NCBI GenBank assembly: GCA_963711635.1
Contig: CAVQEZ010000022.1
Location: 24,803 to 88,802, forward strand
Direction of reading: 5' to 3'
DNA from: CADEED01 sp963711635
GTDB lineage: Bacteria; Pseudomonadota; Gammaproteobacteria; Steroidobacterales; Steroidobacteraceae
Length of the DNA: 64,000 nt
A program made the translations under genes and the position numbers. Under the pieces are notes generated by a model. It made no database searches. It worked only from the letters and a program-made list of their open reading frames with translations, and was not told the origin of the DNA. This document shows positions 49,415 through 58,277 of the stretch, piece after piece. The first letter of the stretch is position 1; every line of letters begins with the position of its first letter.

Positions 49415-50392
49415 ATGAGCGCGGCGCGCATCCACCACCTGAACTGCATTTCTTCCTGCCCGCTCGGCGGACGGCTCATGGACGCGCGCACGCCGGGCGT
49501 GCTCACGCGCGGCGCCTTGTGTTGCCACTGCCTGCTGGTCGAAACCGCGACCTCGCTCGTATTGGTGGACACCGGCTTCGGCACGCGCGATGTGCACGAT
49601 CCGCGCAGCCGGCTCAGCGGATTTTTCCTGACGCTGCTGAGCCCCGACTTTCGCGAAGAGTTGACGGCGATCCGCCAGATCGAACGGCTGGGATTCAAGC
49701 CGCGCGACGTCCGCCACATCGTGCTCACACACCTGGACTTCGACCACGCCGGCGGGCTCGACGACTTTCCGTGGGCGACCGTCCACATGTTGCGGCAGGA
49801 GCGTGACGACGCCCTCGCGCGCCGCAGCTGGCTGGACCAGCAGCGCTACCGGCCGCAGCAATGGTCCGATCGCTCGAGGTGGCAGATGCACGACAGCGCC
49901 GTCGGCAATCATTGGCTGGGATTCGAGCACGTATCCGGCGGCGCGGGATTGCCCGACGACGTCCTGCTGGTTCCGCTCGTCGGGCACACACTGGGGCACG
50001 CCGCGGTGGCCCTGCGTCGCGACAATGGCTGGTTGCTGCAGGCCGGCGACGCCTATTTTCACTACCGGGAAATGGATCTGGGTGCGCCCTGGTGCACGCC
50101 CGGACTGCGTGCCTATCAATGGATGATGGAAAAGGATCGGCGCGCCCGGCTTGCCAACCAGCGCAGATTGCGTGAGCTGCGCGCCCGCCATCCGGAGGTG
50201 GACATCTGCTGCGCGCACGATCCGACCGAATTCCAACGGCTCGCACACCGACCCATGTGGGAGCTGCCGGCGCCGCTTCCACCGGCCGAGCGCTATGAGA
50301 TTTCGGAGTCCGGTCTGCACGTGCATCCCATGCCCGGCGCGCTCCCGGGACGCCACGACGGGCACGCGACCCAACCATCACGACGCCACTAG
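49415..50392 (+). CDS. MBL-fold metallo-hydrolase, lactonase-like
   Basis: 325 aa, no signal peptide. The metal motif is VLTHLDFDHAGGL, followed by PLVGHTLGHAAVAL and the later metal Asp in LLQAGDAYFHY. This pattern is that of the AHL-lactonase-like branch in which the second histidine of HxHxDH is an Asp. CCHCLLVETATSLVLVDTGFG is the typical first strand pair. The substrate is unknown; quorum-signal or other lactones are possible. Confidence 0.83.
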   Translation: MSAARIHHLNCISSCPLGGRLMDARTPGVLTRGALCCHCLLVETATSLVLVDTGFGTRDVHDPRSRLSGFFLTLLSPDFREELTAIRQIERLGFKPRDVRHIVLTHLDFDHAGGLDDFPWATVHMLRQERDDALARRSWLDQQRYRPQQWSDRSRWQMHDSAVGNHWLGFEHVSGGAGLPDDVLLVPLVGHTLGHAAVALRRDNGWLLQAGDAYFHYREMDLGAPWCTPGLRAYQWMMEKDRRARLANQRRLRELRARHPEVDICCAHDPTEFQRLAHRPMWELPAPLPPAERYEISESGLHVHPMPGALPGRHDGHATQPSRRH

Positions 50393-50404
50393 CCGTCCGC
50401 GCGG

Positions 50405-51727
50405 TCAATCCGGCATGGTCTGGCCGCGCGTCTCGATGACCCAGCGCAACAGCAGCAGACCGACGATGGGCACGAAGCCGATCAGGAACAGGGTATTCAG
50501 GATGATCTGCGGATCGCCCTTCGCACCCTGCGCGATGGCGCCCACCGCGAACACGCCGCCCGCCGTGATCACGCGGCCGATGTTGTAGCAGAAGCCGCTG
50601 CCGGTGGACCGAAGCCGCGTGGGAAACAGCTCGGGTAGATAGAACGGAAAGCAGCCGAACACGCCGAACACCGTGAGGCCGATGAAGAACCACAGGTACA
50701 GCCGCGTCTCGGATGGAATGTCGAGTCCGAAGGCCAGCATGACGGCGAGCGCACTGCCCGTGAAATATATGAAAAACAGCTTGCGACGACCCAGGTACTT
50801 GGCGATGGGGATGGTCAACAGCGTGCCGATGAGGCCACCCCAGTTGAAACACGTCGTCGCCAGCTTGATCCAGCTTTGTTTGAGTGCCGCGGTGGCTGCG
50901 GGATCCAGACCGCGCGTGACTGCTTCCGCACCGGCGAGCGTGTTGGCCAGCGCCTGCAGGAACGCATTGCAGGTCCACCAGGTGATCAGCGCCACCAGCG
51001 TCACGATCAGCGCGCTGGCGGTGCGCGCGCGCACCCCGGGCGCAAAGATCTCGCGCACGCGCGCCGGCGCGGCGTGGGCGGTGGCCGCCGCCCAGCGCTC
51101 GGGCTCGCGCACGAACGCGCGCACCACGAAAGCCACGCCTGCGGGCACGAGGCCGAACAGCAACACGTAGCGCCAGGACATCGCCGGATCGTGCGCGAAC
51201 CAGTCACCGGCGACTTCGGCGTTGACGAACATCGCGAGGAACAGGCCCAGCGGCGCGGAGGTGTACAACAAGGCGCCCGCCTCCACGCGCTGATCCTCGG
51301 GCACGACTTCCGCCACCATCGCCGAGCCCGCGGCCCATTCGCCGCCGATGCCGAGGCTGGCGACGATGCGGCACAGGATCAGCTGCCACATTTCCGTGAC
51401 GAAGGCGCAGCTTGCCGTGCCCAGCGCGTACAGCAGCATGGTCAGCATCAGCACGCGCTTGCGACCGAAGCGATCCGCGATCGGTCCGAACAACACGCCG
51501 CCGGCCGCCCAGCCGAGCAGCAACAAAGAATTGAGGATGCCCGTCCAGTAGGGCAACGCTGCCTTGGCGGCCTCGCCACCTATGGGCACGCCTAACAGAG
51601 TGGGAATGGCATTCGGAGCCACGAAGTTGAACAGCAGGCCGTCGAAGATGTCGAAGCCCCAGCCGAGCCAGGCCGCGATGAACACGGTCCATTGGTAACG
51701 CGTGAGTCTGATCACGCGGCGCAGCAT
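50405..51727 (-). CDS. Major facilitator superfamily metabolite transporter
   Basis: 440 aa, 12 membrane segments. Signature loops are GPIADRFGRKRVLML between segments 2 and 3 and FGCFPFYLPELFPTRLRSTGSGFCYN in the second half, typical of the MHS/sugar-type group. FDIFDGLLFNFVAPNAIP in segment 1 resembles sialate- and aromatic-acid-type carriers. The start codon abuts the REP palindrome at 51728, leaving no usual ribosome site, so the repeat may have changed its leader or the true start may differ. Confidence 0.88.
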   Translation of the reverse strand: MLRRVIRLTRYQWTVFIAAWLGWGFDIFDGLLFNFVAPNAIPTLLGVPIGGEAAKAALPYWTGILNSLLLLGWAAGGVLFGPIADRFGRKRVLMLTMLLYALGTASCAFVTEMWQLILCRIVASLGIGGEWAAGSAMVAEVVPEDQRVEAGALLYTSAPLGLFLAMFVNAEVAGDWFAHDPAMSWRYVLLFGLVPAGVAFVVRAFVREPERWAAATAHAAPARVREIFAPGVRARTASALIVTLVALITWWTCNAFLQALANTLAGAEAVTRGLDPAATAALKQSWIKLATTCFNWGGLIGTLLTIPIAKYLGRRKLFFIYFTGSALAVMLAFGLDIPSETRLYLWFFIGLTVFGVFGCFPFYLPELFPTRLRSTGSGFCYNIGRVITAGGVFAVGAIAQGAKGDPQIILNTLFLIGFVPIVGLLLLRWVIETRGQTMPD

Positions 51728-51748
51728 AAATGGGGTCAGACCCCATTT
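51728..51748. repeat. REP-type palindrome touching the MFS start codon
   Basis: Arms AAATGGGGTC and GACCCCATTT flank one central base (perfect 10+1+10). TTTGCTAG overlaps its right end (51746-51753). It marks the left flank of the RAYT locus. Confidence 0.85.
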
Positions 51749-51789
51749 GCTAGCAAAAGGTGCCAGACCTATTGAGCGCGACCATCCGG

Positions 51790-51807
51790 GAATTCATCAA
51801 TGAATTC
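51790..51807. promoter_or_regulatory. 18-bp palindrome in the RAYT leader
   Basis: GAATTCAT-CA-ATGAATTC is a perfect 8+2+8 inverted repeat, 55 bp before the transposase start. It may be an operator or a recognition hairpin of the transposase. Confidence 0.4.
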
Positions 51808-51862
51808 GATATCGTGAGAATTGCGCGTTCATGTCGCGTGCGTCGGCAACTAGCTTGGCGCC

Positions 51863-52540
51863 ATGCCGCGCCCTCCCCGTCATACCTTCGCCAATGAGTG
51901 CTACCACGTTCTCAACCGCGCCAATCGCAAGGCCGTGGTGTTTCACGAGACTTCAGACTATCTCGCCTTCATGCATCTCATTGCGAAGGCGCAACTCCGC
52001 CTTGAGATACCGCTACTCGCAATCTGCCTGATGCCAAATCATGTCCATCTGGTCGTTCGGCCGAATGGCGATGCTGACATTCCTCGCTGGATGCAGTGGT
52101 TGTTCACGACCCATGCGAGCCACTATCACTGCAAACACGGCACCACCGGCCACGTCTGGCAAGGTCGTTACAAACATTTCCCTGTTCAGGGTGATCATCA
52201 TCTGCTGACGCTGATTCGATACGTCGAGCGCAATGCGCTGCGTGCAAACTTGGTCAGGTGTGCTGAAGAATGGCGCTGGGGCAGTCTGCATTGGCGCAGC
52301 CATGAGCAGAATGTGGTGAAGCTTGCCGCCTCACCAACGCCTCTGCCTGCCGCGTGGATAGAATTCGTGAACCAGCCTCAGAGCGCTGCCGAATTGCAGG
52401 CCATCCGCACCAGCGTTAATCGACAACGACCATTCGGAGATCAGGATTGGATTGTGCACACAGCGCGATCGAGCGAATTGAAGCAAACGCTGTTCGATGT
52501 GGGTCGTCCCCGCCGAGCCAGGTCCGGCACAATTTGCTAG
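51863..52540 (+). CDS. REP-associated tyrosine transposase (RAYT, Y1_Tnp)
   Basis: 225 aa. Family signatures are the N-terminal YHVLNRANRKAVVF, the HUH metal motif CLMPNHVHLVV, and the catalytic-Tyr helix LLTLIRYVERNALRANLV followed by EEWRWGSLHWR. RAYTs are single-copy IS200/IS605-like enzymes that act on REP hairpins. Base composition is clearly lower in GC than neighbouring genes, a sign of transfer. Its stop codon TAG is part of a second TTTGCTAG word, and REP-type palindromes flank it on both sides. Confidence 0.93.
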   Translation: MPRPPRHTFANECYHVLNRANRKAVVFHETSDYLAFMHLIAKAQLRLEIPLLAICLMPNHVHLVVRPNGDADIPRWMQWLFTTHASHYHCKHGTTGHVWQGRYKHFPVQGDHHLLTLIRYVERNALRANLVRCAEEWRWGSLHWRSHEQNVVKLAASPTPLPAAWIEFVNQPQSAAELQAIRTSVNRQRPFGDQDWIVHTARSSELKQTLFDVGRPRRARSGTIC

Positions 52541-52601
52541 GAAATGGGGTTGGAGTTGGACTATCAGCAGTACTACTGCGAGTTCGACTTCAACCCCATT
52601 A
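52533..52601. repeat. REP-type hairpin after RAYT, overlapping two stop codons
   Basis: AATGGGGTTG (52543-52552) pairs with CAACCCCATT (52591-52600), and pairing continues imperfectly inward. The loop holds a small hairpin (GCAGTA-C-TACTGC). TTTGCTAG at 52533-52540 contains the RAYT stop, and the opposite-strand GGDEF-EAL gene ends with the TAA at 52601-52599. Confidence 0.8.
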
Positions 52602-54479
52602 CGCGTGCTTGAACATGATCGGAATGCCCGACGGTGTCGTGAACGCCTTGGGCTCGGTGAACGGACGTTCGCGTCCTTCGGGCGCGCGATTCGCGACCGC
52701 GGCGAGCACATCGTCGAGCGGGCCGGGACGGCCGAGCGCATAACCCTGGCCGAACTGGATGCCCAGCGCCGCGAGCCGGTCGCGCACGCCGTTGGTCTCG
52801 ACGAACTCAGCCACGGTGGTGATGCCCATGGCGTCGGCGAGCTGCACGATCGCGCGGACCAGCGCCTGCGAGCGCGTGTTGGTCAACACGTCGCGCACAT
52901 ACGAGCCGTCGAGCTTGATGGTGCTGATCTCGAGATTCTTCAGATAGGCCAGCGAGCTGACGCCGGTGCCGAAATCGTCCAGCGCAAACCGCACGCCATG
53001 GCTGGTCAGGCGGCGGATGAACTGCTGAACCTGCGCAAGATTCGCCGCGGCAGCCGCCTCGGTGATTTCAAACGCCAGGCTGGTGCCGTCGATGCCGTAC
53101 TTGGCCATGGCCGACAGCAGCCATTCGAGGAATTCGGGATCCGACAGCGTCGGTCCGGACAGGTTGATCGACACGCGCAGCGGACCGGCCGAGCTCGTGC
53201 TCTTGCTGAGTTGTTCGAAGGCGCGCTCGCACACCGCCCGATCGATCTCGGGCAGGATCTGGTAGCGCGTGGCGGCCGACATGAAATCCGCCGCCTCCAC
53301 CAGGTTCCCTTTGCCGTCGATGATGCGCACCAGCAGCTCGTAGGTGATCGGCAGCGCACGATTGATCAGCGGCGTGATCGGCTGCGCGAACACCACGATG
53401 CGCTTGTTGCGCAGCGCCTCGCGCACACTGCCGATGAGCCCGATCTCGTCGTGACGCCGGATCATGCTCTGGTCGGTGTCCTGGTATACCTCGACGCGGC
53501 CGCGGCCACGGTCCTTGGCGGTCTTGCAGGCGATCTCCGCCTCGGCAATGCGGTGATCGAGGTGCAGCTCCGAGGCCGAGGTCGATACCGCGCCCCAGGA
53601 CATGGATACCGGGTGGTTAGGTTCCTGGTTTGCGAGCCCACCGCTCACTTCGCGGCAGATGCTGTCGCCCAGCTGGCGCGCCTGCGCCAGGTTCATGTGC
53701 GGCAGGAACACGGTGAATCGATCGCCCGACAGGCGGCAGGCAAAACTATCCGCGCCCACCATTACGCGCTTGATGATGCCGCCGCAGCGCGCGATGACAC
53801 GGTCGCCGTCGGAAAAGCCGGCGAGATCGTTGATGAGGTGCAGCCGGTCGATGTCACCGTACAGCAGCGACACCATGGCCGACGGCGGGGCAGCCTGCGT
53901 CCAGGAATCCACGCGCGACTTGAAGCCATTCCACGACAGCAATCCGGTCAGCGCGTCGAGATCCTGCGTGGCGCTGCGCGCCAGCAGGCGCGCGAACCGG
54001 GCGAGCCGGCGCACGGTGAATTCGTCGAAGCTCGGCTCGTCGGGGCGATTGAAGATGATCAGTGCGCCGGCGGATCCGCCGCGCGCGATCAGCGGCACGG
54101 CCACCAGCTTGCAGGCGATGGAACCGCCGCTGGTGTGCTTGAGCTTGTTGGTGGCGACGGGCTTGCGCGTGTCGCTGCAGCGGCGCGCGAGCTCGTCGCC
54201 GACGATGGCGAGCTGCTGACGCGCGAAGGCCAGGTCCTCTTCCGAGCGACCCCAGACTGCGCGTCCTTCCTCGCGCGGGAACACGGCCGTCGCGGCCGTG
54301 CAGCCCAGCCGCAGGCAAACGGCGCGCAAAACGCTCTCCTTGCTGCGCTCGGGCGCGCCGCCCGAGTCAACCGATGTGTTTTCTGCCGACCTCACCGAAC
54401 TCTCCGCTGCTTTTATTCTGTTTGTGCGAGCCGAGAGATTAGTCGAGCGCCTCGGGCCGAAAGCCCACGCAAGTCGCAT
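52599..54479 (-). CDS. GAF-like/GGDEF/EAL protein with degenerate GGDEF
   Basis: About 626 aa from the ATG at 54479 (GGAAAAG upstream); a GTG 39 nt earlier is possible. An N-terminal GAF-like region (about 45-170) precedes a GGDEF domain whose active site reads RLSGDRFTVFL instead of GGDEF, so cyclase activity is unlikely. The EAL domain keeps the catalytic set in modified context: YELLVRI, SINLSG, FEITEA, ALDDFGTG, IKLDGSYV, AEFVET. It is probably a c-di-GMP phosphodiesterase tuned by GTP or another ligand. The 3' end lies in the REP hairpin. Confidence 0.9.
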   Translation of the reverse strand: MRLAWAFGPRRSTNLSARTNRIKAAESSVRSAENTSVDSGGAPERSKESVLRAVCLRLGCTAATAVFPREEGRAVWGRSEEDLAFARQQLAIVGDELARRCSDTRKPVATNKLKHTSGGSIACKLVAVPLIARGGSAGALIIFNRPDEPSFDEFTVRRLARFARLLARSATQDLDALTGLLSWNGFKSRVDSWTQAAPPSAMVSLLYGDIDRLHLINDLAGFSDGDRVIARCGGIIKRVMVGADSFACRLSGDRFTVFLPHMNLAQARQLGDSICREVSGGLANQEPNHPVSMSWGAVSTSASELHLDHRIAEAEIACKTAKDRGRGRVEVYQDTDQSMIRRHDEIGLIGSVREALRNKRIVVFAQPITPLINRALPITYELLVRIIDGKGNLVEAADFMSAATRYQILPEIDRAVCERAFEQLSKSTSSAGPLRVSINLSGPTLSDPEFLEWLLSAMAKYGIDGTSLAFEITEAAAAANLAQVQQFIRRLTSHGVRFALDDFGTGVSSLAYLKNLEISTIKLDGSYVRDVLTNTRSQALVRAIVQLADAMGITTVAEFVETNGVRDRLAALGIQFGQGYALGRPGPLDDVLAAVANRAPEGRERPFTEPKAFTTPSGIPIMFKHA

Positions 54480-54546
54480 CTTTTCCGCGGGCGGCGCGGC
54501 GCCTTGCACGCCTCCCACATTATGAGAAGCGTTCCCGGGGGTTATG

Positions 54547-57309
54547 TCACATGCCGCGGAACCGGCCGGTGGGCGAGTAATCGACCGGTCCGGCCATGCT
54601 GCCGGCCAGCATGTTGCGACGGCGCGTGACGGCCGCGTCGAACACTTCCTCGATGGGCATGGGCTTGCCGAACACGTAGCCCTGGCCGGTCTTGCATCCC
54701 AGGCCTAACAAGATTTCGCGCTGCGATTCGACCTCGATGCCCTCGGCCACGGTGTCCAGGCCGAGGGCCTCGGCCAGCGAGAGGATGGCGCGCGCCAGCG
54801 CCACGGCATCGACGCCCTCGATTCCGTCCCGGTCGCGTGCCAGCCGCTCCACGAACGAACGATCGATCTTCAGGATGTCGATCGGGAAGCGGTGCAGGTA
54901 GGCCAGCGAGGAATAGCCGGTACCGAAGTCGTCGAGCGCCAGCCGCACGCCGATCATCTTGAGCTCCTTGAAGGTCTGCTCGAGCTGCGAGGAGTTCTCG
55001 AGCAGCAGGCTCTCGGTGACCTCGAGGATCATGCTGTCGGGCCGGACGCGGTGCGCGGTTAGCGCCGCGCGCACGTCGCCGGCGACGTTCACGTGGTTGA
55101 GATAGCGGCTGGAGACGTTGACCGAAATGCGCACGCCCTCGCCGTGCGCGATGCCACGCTGCAGCCGCACCAGGTCCGCGCAGGCGCGATCCAGCATCCA
55201 GCGCGTCATCGCGACGATCTGCCCGGTCTCCTCGGCCAACGGGATGAATTCCCCCGGCAAGACCAGGCCGCGCGTCGGGTGGCGCCAGCGCATCAGCGCC
55301 TCCACGCCCACGAGATGGCGCGATGCCAGGTCGACCGTGGGTTGATAGTGGGCCTCGAGCTGGCCTTTCTCGATGGCCACCGCCAGTTCGTTCTCGATGC
55401 GGATGCGGCGGCGCGCGGCACGCAGCATCGACGGCTCGAACACCTCGGCGTGGCCCTTGCCGCGCGACTTGGCCGCGTACATGGCCGCGTCGGCATTGCG
55501 CAGCAGGCGCTCGACGTTGCTGACACGGTCGGCGAGCGCCACGCCCACGCTCGCGCCAATGCGTACTTGCTGGCCGTCGATTTCAAACGGCAGGCGGCTG
55601 GCATCGATGACCTGGCGCGCGACGGCCAGGGCCGCATCGATATCCGGCGCATGGTCCACGAGCACCGCGAACTCGTCGCCGCCGAGCCGCGCCACCGTAT
55701 CGCCGGCGCGCGTGCACTGCACCAGCCGGTGCGCGAAGCCGCGCAGCAGCTGATCGCCGGCGCTGTGGCCGAGGCTGTCGTTCACGGTCTTGAAATTGTC
55801 GAGGTCGATGAACAGCACCGCCGGCGTCATGCCGTCGGCGACGTGACGGATCGCCTGGTGCACCCGGTCGGAGAACAGCGAGCGATTGGCGAGCAGCGTC
55901 AGTGAATCGTGGAATGCCAGCATGCGCAGCTGGTCGTTGAGTCGCGTGGCATCGGACACGTCGCGGATGTTCAGCGTGATGCCGCGAATGGACTCGACGT
56001 GACTGAGGTTCGCGATCACCATCTTGTACGAACGCTTCTCGCCGCCGGTCTGCGGAATCGAGAACACCGCCACCTGTTCGGAATGCGCCGCGCGCAGCAC
56101 CTGGTCGAACACCTCGCGGATGTGCGGCGACTCGGGGCCGAGCACGTCATCGAGACGCCGGCCGTTCAGCTCACCCGGAGTGGCGCCGAGCAGCTGCTCG
56201 GAAGACGGACTGGCGTAACGGATCACGCCATCGATATCGCAGATGGCGATCATGTCGCTGGAGCGGCGCACCAGCTCGGTGAGGCGCTCGTCGAAACGGC
56301 GCGTGGCCACTTCGCGATGCAGGCCGATCACCTCGCGGGTGGCGAGCGCCTGGCTGGCGATGACCAGCATGGTGGCCACCAGCATCACCACGATCAGCAG
56401 CGGCGACTGGAAATTCGTGAGCTCCAGCCGATCGTCGAGCAGCGCGATGATGCCGCTCGTGAGCGCCACCAGCGGCAGGGAGCCGCGCAGGTCGCCCTGC
56501 AGCCCGAGCGTGTCCGAGACTGGCCGGCGCGCGTGCCGCTGCGCCCAGGCACTCAGGAACAGGCACAGGTAGAAGAAGAAATACGCCAGGTCTATGCCGC
56601 CACCGACGGCGTAGACGCCGCGCAGCTCGGCGTTGACCCACAGCAGGTCGGCCACCAGCGTCGCCACCATCGCGGTCAGCAGCCACACCAGCGGTCGTTC
56701 GTTGCGCCAATCGTTGATCTGCATGGCGACCATGGCGCCTGCGATGAGCGCGATGGCATTGCCGATGCCATAGCCCGCCGCCGACCAGTTCGCCGCGAGC
56801 TGCGTGGCGTCCATGTCGCCCAGCGGCTGCAACGCGGTGAACCACAGCAGCGTGCCGAAGCCCAGGCCCAGCGTTGCGAAATCGATCAGTGAACGCGCGC
56901 TGTTGAGACGGCCGCCGAGATCGAAGTACAGCAACCCGCAAGCCACCGCCGCCATCGGGTAGTAGAAAAGATAGAGCACATCGGGCCAGGAACCGAACGT
57001 GACATTCTCGGTGAGCGCGCTGTAGCCCCAGCCAATGCTGGCGATGCAGTCCAGCATCAGCGCGCCGAAGAACAGCTGGTATGCGAGGCGACGGCGGCGC
57101 GTGAGCGACGCGTCGGTGATGACCGGCCACAACATGATCGCGGCGGCGACCATCAGCGGGAAGGTGCCCCAGGCGCCGATGTATTCGGCCGCGGCCACGC
57201 CGCCCCAACCCACGGCCAGCGCCAACACGCAGGCGATGCTGTAGAGCACGCACAGCGTGAACGAAGTTTGCGCCCAACGATCGGCGAACTTTCCCAGTGT
57301 CGATTGCAT
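54547..57309 (-). CDS. Membrane PAS-GGDEF-EAL c-di-GMP protein
   Basis: 920 aa from the ATG at 57309. About nine membrane helices occupy residues 15-320, a MASE-like sensor. A PAS domain (SSDMIAICDIDGVIRYASPSS) follows, then an intact GGDEF (VARLGGDEFAVLVDH) and an intact EAL (GVEALMRWRHP, SVNVSSRY, LEVTESLL, LALDDFGTGYSSL, ILKIDRSFV, AEGIEVE). Either synthesis or breakdown of c-di-GMP is possible. It lies 67 bp upstream of the other GGDEF-EAL gene's start and is divergent from the TorF-type gene. Confidence 0.93.
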   Translation of the reverse strand: MQSTLGKFADRWAQTSFTLCVLYSIACVLALAVGWGGVAAAEYIGAWGTFPLMVAAAIMLWPVITDASLTRRRRLAYQLFFGALMLDCIASIGWGYSALTENVTFGSWPDVLYLFYYPMAAVACGLLYFDLGGRLNSARSLIDFATLGLGFGTLLWFTALQPLGDMDATQLAANWSAAGYGIGNAIALIAGAMVAMQINDWRNERPLVWLLTAMVATLVADLLWVNAELRGVYAVGGGIDLAYFFFYLCLFLSAWAQRHARRPVSDTLGLQGDLRGSLPLVALTSGIIALLDDRLELTNFQSPLLIVVMLVATMLVIASQALATREVIGLHREVATRRFDERLTELVRRSSDMIAICDIDGVIRYASPSSEQLLGATPGELNGRRLDDVLGPESPHIREVFDQVLRAAHSEQVAVFSIPQTGGEKRSYKMVIANLSHVESIRGITLNIRDVSDATRLNDQLRMLAFHDSLTLLANRSLFSDRVHQAIRHVADGMTPAVLFIDLDNFKTVNDSLGHSAGDQLLRGFAHRLVQCTRAGDTVARLGGDEFAVLVDHAPDIDAALAVARQVIDASRLPFEIDGQQVRIGASVGVALADRVSNVERLLRNADAAMYAAKSRGKGHAEVFEPSMLRAARRRIRIENELAVAIEKGQLEAHYQPTVDLASRHLVGVEALMRWRHPTRGLVLPGEFIPLAEETGQIVAMTRWMLDRACADLVRLQRGIAHGEGVRISVNVSSRYLNHVNVAGDVRAALTAHRVRPDSMILEVTESLLLENSSQLEQTFKELKMIGVRLALDDFGTGYSSLAYLHRFPIDILKIDRSFVERLARDRDGIEGVDAVALARAILSLAEALGLDTVAEGIEVESQREILLGLGCKTGQGYVFGKPMPIEEVFDAAVTRRRNMLAGSMAGPVDYSPTGRFRGM

Positions 57310-57516
57310 GAAATTCGCCTGGAATGATGGCAAAGCGCCCGCAGCACGACCCGGATCGCAGTCACAACCCGCGGCGGATACGCGCGCGTATCCGATTCGC
57401 CTGCCCCAGACTGCGAAGTGCATCGCGCGGCGCGGCACCGCCCGGCGCTTGCCAGCCCGACATCGACTCGTCAGACTGCCCCGCGGACCTGGAAGTCCCT
57501 GAGAGAATCCCTGATC

Positions 57517-58245
57517 GTGAAGCTCCGACGCCGAACGCTGCTGCTGATAGCCCTGGCCGCGATGCCCGTGGCACATGCCGACTCCTCGACCATCATCACC
57601 GGCAGCCTGGGTGGCACCTCCGATTTCGTTTATCGCGGCCTGTCGCTGACGCGCGGCGAACCCGCGGCACAGGCTTCGATCGACGTGGAATTTCCCCGGG
57701 AGTTCTACGTCGGCGCATTCGCCGCCAGCTGCGATCCGAATCCCGGCCCGAGCCCGAATCTCGAGGTGGATGTCTGGGCCGGCCGTTACTGGCGCGTGTC
57801 GCAGGATTTCTCGGCCGACCTGCGGCTCTCGCAGTACACCTATCCCGACGATCCGCGGCGCGTGAGTTACAACCGCACCGAGATCACCGGCACGATGGGC
57901 TTTCGCAACCAGCTGTACCTCGCGGCTATCTACTCACCCAACACGAAGGCGGTGGCGTCGTCGCCCGGGTACGAGGAAGGCGACGCCTGGGCGCTCGAGC
58001 TGTCGGGTCGCCATCCCATCAACGAACGCTTCGCGATTTCGGCGGGCTTCGGCCATTACGGGCTCGATGACATCTACCAGGACAGCTACAACTACTGGAA
58101 CGTCACCATCACCGCCACCCTGGCGCCCTTCGAGCTGCAACTGGCCTACCTCGGCGTGGACGACAGCGCCGAGGAGCACTTCGCCGAGGATGCCGTGGGC
58201 GACCGCGTCGCGGTCACGGCCCTGTGGCGGTTCTCGAGCCAATAG
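57517..58245 (+). CDS. TorF-family putative outer-membrane porin
   Basis: 242 aa with a signal peptide ending PVAHA. The mature part starts with GSLGGTSDFVYRGLSLTRGEPAAQASIDVEF, the diagnostic opening of the TIGR02001 (TorF) porin family, and alternates barrel strands to the end (VALTALWRF-like). The GTG at 57517 is chosen because it begins the signal peptide; upstream in-frame sequence looks non-coding. It sits 32 nt before the ECF sigma gene. The 207-bp region upstream (57310-57516) shows no other gene. Confidence 0.85.
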   Translation: MKLRRRTLLLIALAAMPVAHADSSTIITGSLGGTSDFVYRGLSLTRGEPAAQASIDVEFPREFYVGAFAASCDPNPGPSPNLEVDVWAGRYWRVSQDFSADLRLSQYTYPDDPRRVSYNRTEITGTMGFRNQLYLAAIYSPNTKAVASSPGYEEGDAWALELSGRHPINERFAISAGFGHYGLDDIYQDSYNYWNVTITATLAPFELQLAYLGVDDSAEEHFAEDAVGDRVAVTALWRFSSQ

Positions 58246-58277
58246 GCCGGGAACCGGGCGACCCGCTGCAGGTACTT

